A program made the translations under genes and the position numbers. Below the pieces are notes generated by a model. That model ran no database searches. It worked only from the letters and a program-made list of their open reading frames with translations, and had not been told where the DNA came from. Below are positions 59,555-64,000 of a DNA stretch of 64,000 nt, one piece after another (position 1 is the stretch's first letter; every line of letters begins with the position of its first letter). Source of the stretch: Okapia johnstoni (lineage: Eukaryota > Chordata > Mammalia > Artiodactyla > Giraffidae); the NCBI GenBank assembly GCA_024291935.2, contig CM044320.1, positions 54,068,001 to 54,132,000 of the forward strand. The letters run 5' to 3'.

Positions 59555-60427
59555 GTAAAACATTAACAACACCAATTGCTAGAGATAATGCAGGTAATAG
59601 GAAGTCTGATATTCTCATTTACTGCTAATGGTAAAACAAAATGATATAGTCACTTTGGGAGACATTTCTCAATTTCTTAAAAAAAACTATACTATGCCTG
59701 ACTCACATATGGCAGAAACCAACACAATATTGTAAAGCAATTATCTTCCAATTAAAAATAAAAAAAAATTTTTAAAGGTAAGGGGAGTTTCTGAGTTACC
59801 TGGTGGATTGGTTAAGATTTGGGGCTTTCACTGTCATGGCCCAGGTTCAGTCCCCAGTGGGAAACTGATATCCCAAAAGCCAAGTGTCAAAAAGAATAGA
59901 AGAATCTAAGAATGGTCTTCCACATGATCTAGTAATTGCAGTTCCAGATACTTACCCAATTGATTTGAAATCTCAAGTCTACACAAAAACTGAATTCAAA
60001 TAGTTCCTAGAAGCTTTATTTATAATCACCAAAAACTACAAGTATTCAAGATGCCCCTACATAGGGAAATGGATGAAAATAAAAGTGGTTCATCTATATA
60101 TTCAATGAAAGAAAGTAATGAGCTATCAAACTGTGAAAAGACATGGATGAACCATAAATCAACATTTCTAATTGAATGAAAGAAGTTTGAAAAGGCAACA
60201 TACTGTATGATTTCAGTTATATGATATTCTAGAAAAACCAAAACAATAAATTATGTAAAATGATCAATTGCTGTCAAGGATTGTTGAGCAATAAGGAGGA
60301 TTACATAGGTGACATGAATGGAGACTTTAAGGCAAAGAAACTATTTTGTATAATATTGTAATGATGAATTCATGGTCCTATGCATTTGTCAAAATTCATA
60401 GAAAATTAATTCCAAAGAGTAAACCTT
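59555..60427 (+). mobile_element. Old L1 3' region with nested younger repeats
   Basis: Diverged L1: 'gaatggtcttccacatgatc' (protein-coding end) and 'tgaaagaaagtaatgagc'. It is interrupted by a short younger L1 tail (about 59,695-59,775, 'gtaaagcaattatcttcc') and by a tRNA-type SINE (59780-59890), and continues beyond the CHR-2 at 60428-60717. Confidence 0.65.
59780..59890 (+). mobile_element. CHR-type SINE, diverged
   Basis: 'gagttacctggtggattgg' and 'gcccaggttcagtccc' correspond to the A and B box parts of a tRNA-derived SINE; the rest fits an old CHR-1-like copy. Confidence 0.6.
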
Positions 60428-60717
60428 GGACTTCCCTAGTGGTCCAGTGGTTAACAATCCAACTGCCAATGTAGAGAACACCTATTTGATGCTGGTCTAA
60501 AAGGATCCACGTGCCACAAAGCAACTAAGCCCGTGCATCACAACTACTGAGCCCATACCCTAGAGCCTGTGCTTCACAAAAGAAGCCACTGCAATGAGGA
60601 GCCTGTGCACACAACTTAAGACAGTAATTCTCTCTCATCACAGCTAGAGAAAGTCCTCCTGCGGAAATGAAGACACGGTGTAGCCCAAAAGGTTTTTTTT
60701 AAAAAAGGGGATGGGTG
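60428..60717 (+). mobile_element. CHR-2-type SINE with 9-bp target duplication
   Basis: Head 'gacttccctagtggtccag', body 'caactactgagccc', 'aagaagccactgcaatgagg'. It is flanked by gtaaacctt at 60419-60427 and again at 60718-60726. It sits in the old L1. Confidence 0.85.
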
Positions 60718-60726
60718 GTAAACCTT

Positions 60727-61295
60727 AATTTATACAAATGTTTAAAAAGTCACTTAAGAAGTTGGGGGATCACAGACTGGAATGCAGAATATGACTCCCA
60801 AAATAACTGTATCTTAAATGTCTGCAATAATTGCACTAAAGGGAGTAGGGCTGAAAGTTGCTGACCTAAGTAGCTTCAAAAACGATTGAAATTTGTAAGG
60901 CTAAAAACAAAGAAAAGGTACATAATAAGTTCTACAATCTAGTTAATAAAGGATTTTCCCATCATTGTATAGGTCAGTAATTTCGATAATGTTATGTAAG
61001 TACAAGGAATTGACGATTTAAGCAAATGGATAGTAGGTGCCAGGAATCTTACTTTTGCAGCGGGAGCTTACAGAGAAGAAGACCTGAGGTTATTATAATG
61101 TATCTGGTAATGAAGATAGCAGTATAGGTTCGTTTTTAATTTAGTATAAATCCAGAAGGTAACATAAAGATTATACATATGTATTGATACACGGGTTCAC
61201 AGTTTCATATGTTTTTCTTGGTTCTGTCTTGTTAGAGGACCTAGAATCAATGGCACCACGACAGCAATGAACACACCCAGAGCTGAGATCCTGGT
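60727..61295. other. End of the old L1 and AT-rich sequence
   Basis: The first 60 bases continue the old L1. The rest is not recognised. No gene. Confidence 0.4.
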
Positions 61296-61421
61296 TTCTA
61301 TGGCAACTCACTCCAATATCCAATATTCTTGCCTGGAGAATTCCACGGACAGAGGAACCTGGTAGGCTACAGTCATGGGATCACAGACAGTCGGACAGGA
61401 CTGAGTGACTAACACTTTAAT
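61296..61421 (+). mobile_element. Bov-tA SINE, 3' part
   Basis: 'ttcttgcctggagaattcca' to 'ggactgagtgactaacactt'; the tRNA-like head is missing. Confidence 0.85.
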
Positions 61422-63851
61422 CTTAAAGAATCCAGGCATCAATGAAGAGATAGCTGAGGGCTGTGGTAAGGAATATACATGATGATCCTGAAGCATCTTA
61501 TAATTCCAGAAAACAAAGAAGGGCCTTTTTTTTTTTTTTTTTTTTAAAACACTATGATAACATTAGGTCAAAAAAAAGCAGCAACCCATTGAAAGGGCTC
61601 CCAATGGCCGAAGCTGGGAAACAATCTAGCAACAAGATAAATTAGCAATGGTTATAATTTAAAGTATAAAATAAATATACATGAACTCACACTGATCTAA
61701 GAAAAAATAATTGAAAAAATTAACACATGAGACCAATACGTTAATTACCCATGTAAAGGAATCTTGAATAACTTTATAACAAAACATTTGAACTGTGCAT
61801 TGAGTCTCCTGGTTACCCTTTCCTCTTGCCATTTTCTGCTTCTTCACAAGTTTACATTAATTGAAATATACTACCTCAACAGACATTTATATCAAGCAAA
61901 AATAAAATAACACTGACAATACAAAATCCAAAATTTCAAAGATTGCTGCTTTCTAGCTGTTGCTTTTTGCAGTTGTTCTCTGACATTTAATGTTTTTTAA
62001 AACTTTTTTCCCAAGGACACCTAATTAAAATTATTCAACTAAATTTAGCTTGGACTAATAAGCACCATCTCTCTCCAGAGACATTTGAATTCTCTTTCAC
62101 TGCAACAATCCCCTGTGGCTATTTTGAGGAGAAAAAAAAAATCAGGTAAAAATCAGTCTTTTTGTTTTGGAAGCAGTAGTTAGACAATCTAGTCTTCGCC
62201 CCTGGAAGGTAAATAAGTGAAAACAAAAATTATAAACCATCCTCCTTTCACATAGTTTACTGAGAGCCAAGTAAAATATGATATTGCTAGGTTTTCCTTG
62301 CATTTAAGGTTAGGCTACTGCTACTTTTATGAAAACTTCGGGAAACGAGGTACTAAATGCCTGGCCTTAGATGGTGAAACGTGGAATAGGTCCAAGTGCA
62401 TTTTTTCTCACAAGTTTCTACTGATATGCCATGCATTGCACATCCTTTCCAGAGCTTCTATTTTTTGATTCTCACTCAGAAAGTTTGAGCTCTCTCCTTA
62501 GGAACTAGGAGCTTCACTTTATTAACCAGCAAAATATATAACTTTATCGCCTTATTTGCCTGTTTCACCAAAGTAACTACTGCTCTAATCCCACTTCCTT
62601 CTTTTCCTTTCCCTTTTTCTGTTATCTCTTTAGTTCTTTGAGTCTGACCCACATTCCAGGAAAGCTTGGTCTCTGGTTGGTTCTACTGTGCAACCATTTA
62701 AACACTTAGGACAAAGTTTCGTTTTGAAACTACCCTCTCCCATTTCCAGCACTTCTAGCTGTCCTCCTCAACAACAAGCTAGTATCAGAGACACTGTTAC
62801 TCCATAAAAAATCTTGCAATACTACTCTAGTCTTAGCCTTTCAGACTCAACATGAATTGACTACATGGGACTGCCACAGAGCCTCTGCCACCGTGTCACC
62901 AATCCTTTGCTGAGGGACCTCTTGAACTCTTTGCTTGTCTTCTGACTGTAACACCTTCTACCAGCAACTGGACTATGTCACTTTTCTGTTAGGGCCTTGT
63001 CAATTTCAGTAATAAACTTTCTACTGGATTTATCCTTCAATATGTCCGTCTCACACTACACAGCGGATCATATTGCCAAATTCCACCTACACGCTATGTA
63101 AGTATATTATTGCACAGGAAAATCAAAAGCAGAAACAAGTTGGAAAGTCTATGAAATACTCCATAAGTATAGATTCCACACTGACACTCAAATTAAAGTA
63201 ACAGATTACTCGGGTTTGAACAAAGTGTTACCACATAGGATTATATAATTGTAAGTGTATTTTTCTTATCTCACCTCATTTATTTTCTCATTTTCTAATG
63301 AATTTATACTTAGATCAATTAACTTTGCTCGTAAGAATCTCTTCTAAAAAGTAATAGATTGTTATTTAACTCAAAAGAAAAACTTTAACTTCTCAGCTAA
63401 ACTAGGAGTATATGCATATAAATTTTTACGGCTCTGATCCTTTTGTTAAGTTATTAATTTTCTATGTAGGCAAGAATGACATTAAAGATTTAACAAATGG
63501 AAAATAACTCTCTAAAAAGACAAATTTCAAAATGTTTTATTTCCAGAAAAATCATTAGATCATATGGCGATTGAGGATTAGAATATTTTATAATGTTCTA
63601 CCTAATTTTTTACACATATGATCAAACTCTGAAAATAAACTGAAACACATGTGATAGGTATATTTTTCTTATACAAATGTGGTTATTAGTCCTATCAAGT
63701 GACTCACTCAATATGAAAAGGCTGATCTAGAAGATGATCTAGAAGGTGATCTAGAAGATGTAAGTTTTCTTCTCGTGGCTTAGATATGTTTTCAAAACTC
63801 AGTAAAATTTGGTGTCTAATTTACTTCTCCATTATTTGTATACATATATAT
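61422..63851. other. Intergenic sequence without recognised gene
   Basis: A T-run lies at about 61,527-61,546. Between 62,620 and 63,110 base composition is more even, and an AATAAA stands at about 63,011 near the end of that block, which could be a decayed LTR, but I cannot show ends. Nothing else is seen. Confidence 0.35.
63724..63759 (+). repeat. 12-bp tandem repeat, 3 units
   Basis: gatctagaagat, gatctagaaggt, gatctagaagat. A small tandem array with one substitution in the middle unit. Confidence 0.95.
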
Positions 63852-64000
63852 GGGCTTCCCTGGTAGCTCAGCCGGTAAAGATCCACCTGCAATGCAGGAG
63901 ACCCCGGTTCAATTTCTGGGTCAGGAAGTGCCCCTGGAGAAGGGATAGGCTACCCACTCCAGTATTCTCGGGCTTCCCTGGTGATTTAGACAGTAAAGAA
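63852..64000 (+). mobile_element. Bov-tA SINE, tandem, running off the window
   Basis: A head at 63852 ('gggcttccctggtagctcag') and a second head at 63969 ('gggcttccctggtgattta') only 117 bases later, so one SINE inserted into or next to another. The second copy continues past the window end. Confidence 0.9.

Overview
The window is nuclear DNA of a ruminant, almost certainly a bovid. The evidence is the repeat content: BovB (RTE-type) LINEs, tRNA-Glu-type Bov-tA and Bov-A2 SINEs, CHR-2 SINEs and ruminant L1 copies fill much of it. The base composition is AT-rich, and the only host protein-coding genes I can support are single-exon olfactory receptor (OR) genes of family 6 subfamily C. In human the OR6C cluster lies on 12q13; in cattle it is expected on chromosome 5 (recalled knowledge, not derived from this sequence).

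Receptor content, left to right: the last four codons and stop of a plus-strand OR6C gene (1-17); an intact minus-strand OR6C gene (5574-6518); a truncated, frameshifted OR6C1-like relic on the minus strand (14270-14668); an OR6C3-like minus-strand pseudogene with two single-base indels (20749-21684); an intact plus-strand OR6C75-like gene (31699-32637); and an intact minus-strand OR6C1-like gene (42917-43855). Right of 43.9 kb I see no host gene, only repeats and plain AT-rich sequence. Each receptor gene is an independent unit, as usual for ORs: a coding exon presumably preceded by non-coding 5' exons, one allele expressed per olfactory neuron. There is no operon-like organisation.

The architecture is the most informative part. 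Two large duplications meet in the middle. Segment A (about 9.96-14.67 kb) and segment B-right (about 39.1-43.3 kb) are direct copies of an OR6C1-like gene with its 3' flank; A has lost the 5' half of its gene. Segment B-left (about 34.2-39.1 kb) and segment C (about 53.6-58.9 kb) are direct copies of a repeat-rich block holding two BovB elements tail to tail. The first 435 bp of the window are a third, inverted copy of the OR6C1-like 3' flank. Insertions and deletions present in one copy only (an L1 in A, an L1 in C, a deletion in B) give a relative order of events.

Other notable items: a solo LTR with a perfect 6-bp target duplication (18608-19686), an ERV-L-like pol relic near 17 kb, a small hAT-like element with terminal inverted repeats (44554-44744), a perfect triplicated 63-bp unit inside a BovB fragment (7400-7588), and an unexplained GC-richer stretch (26.7-27.14 kb). 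I found no CRISPR array, tRNA gene, rRNA gene or undescribed multi-gene system. Coordinates of repeats are by-eye estimates, usually good to about 10-30 bases; receptor coordinates are exact to the codon.
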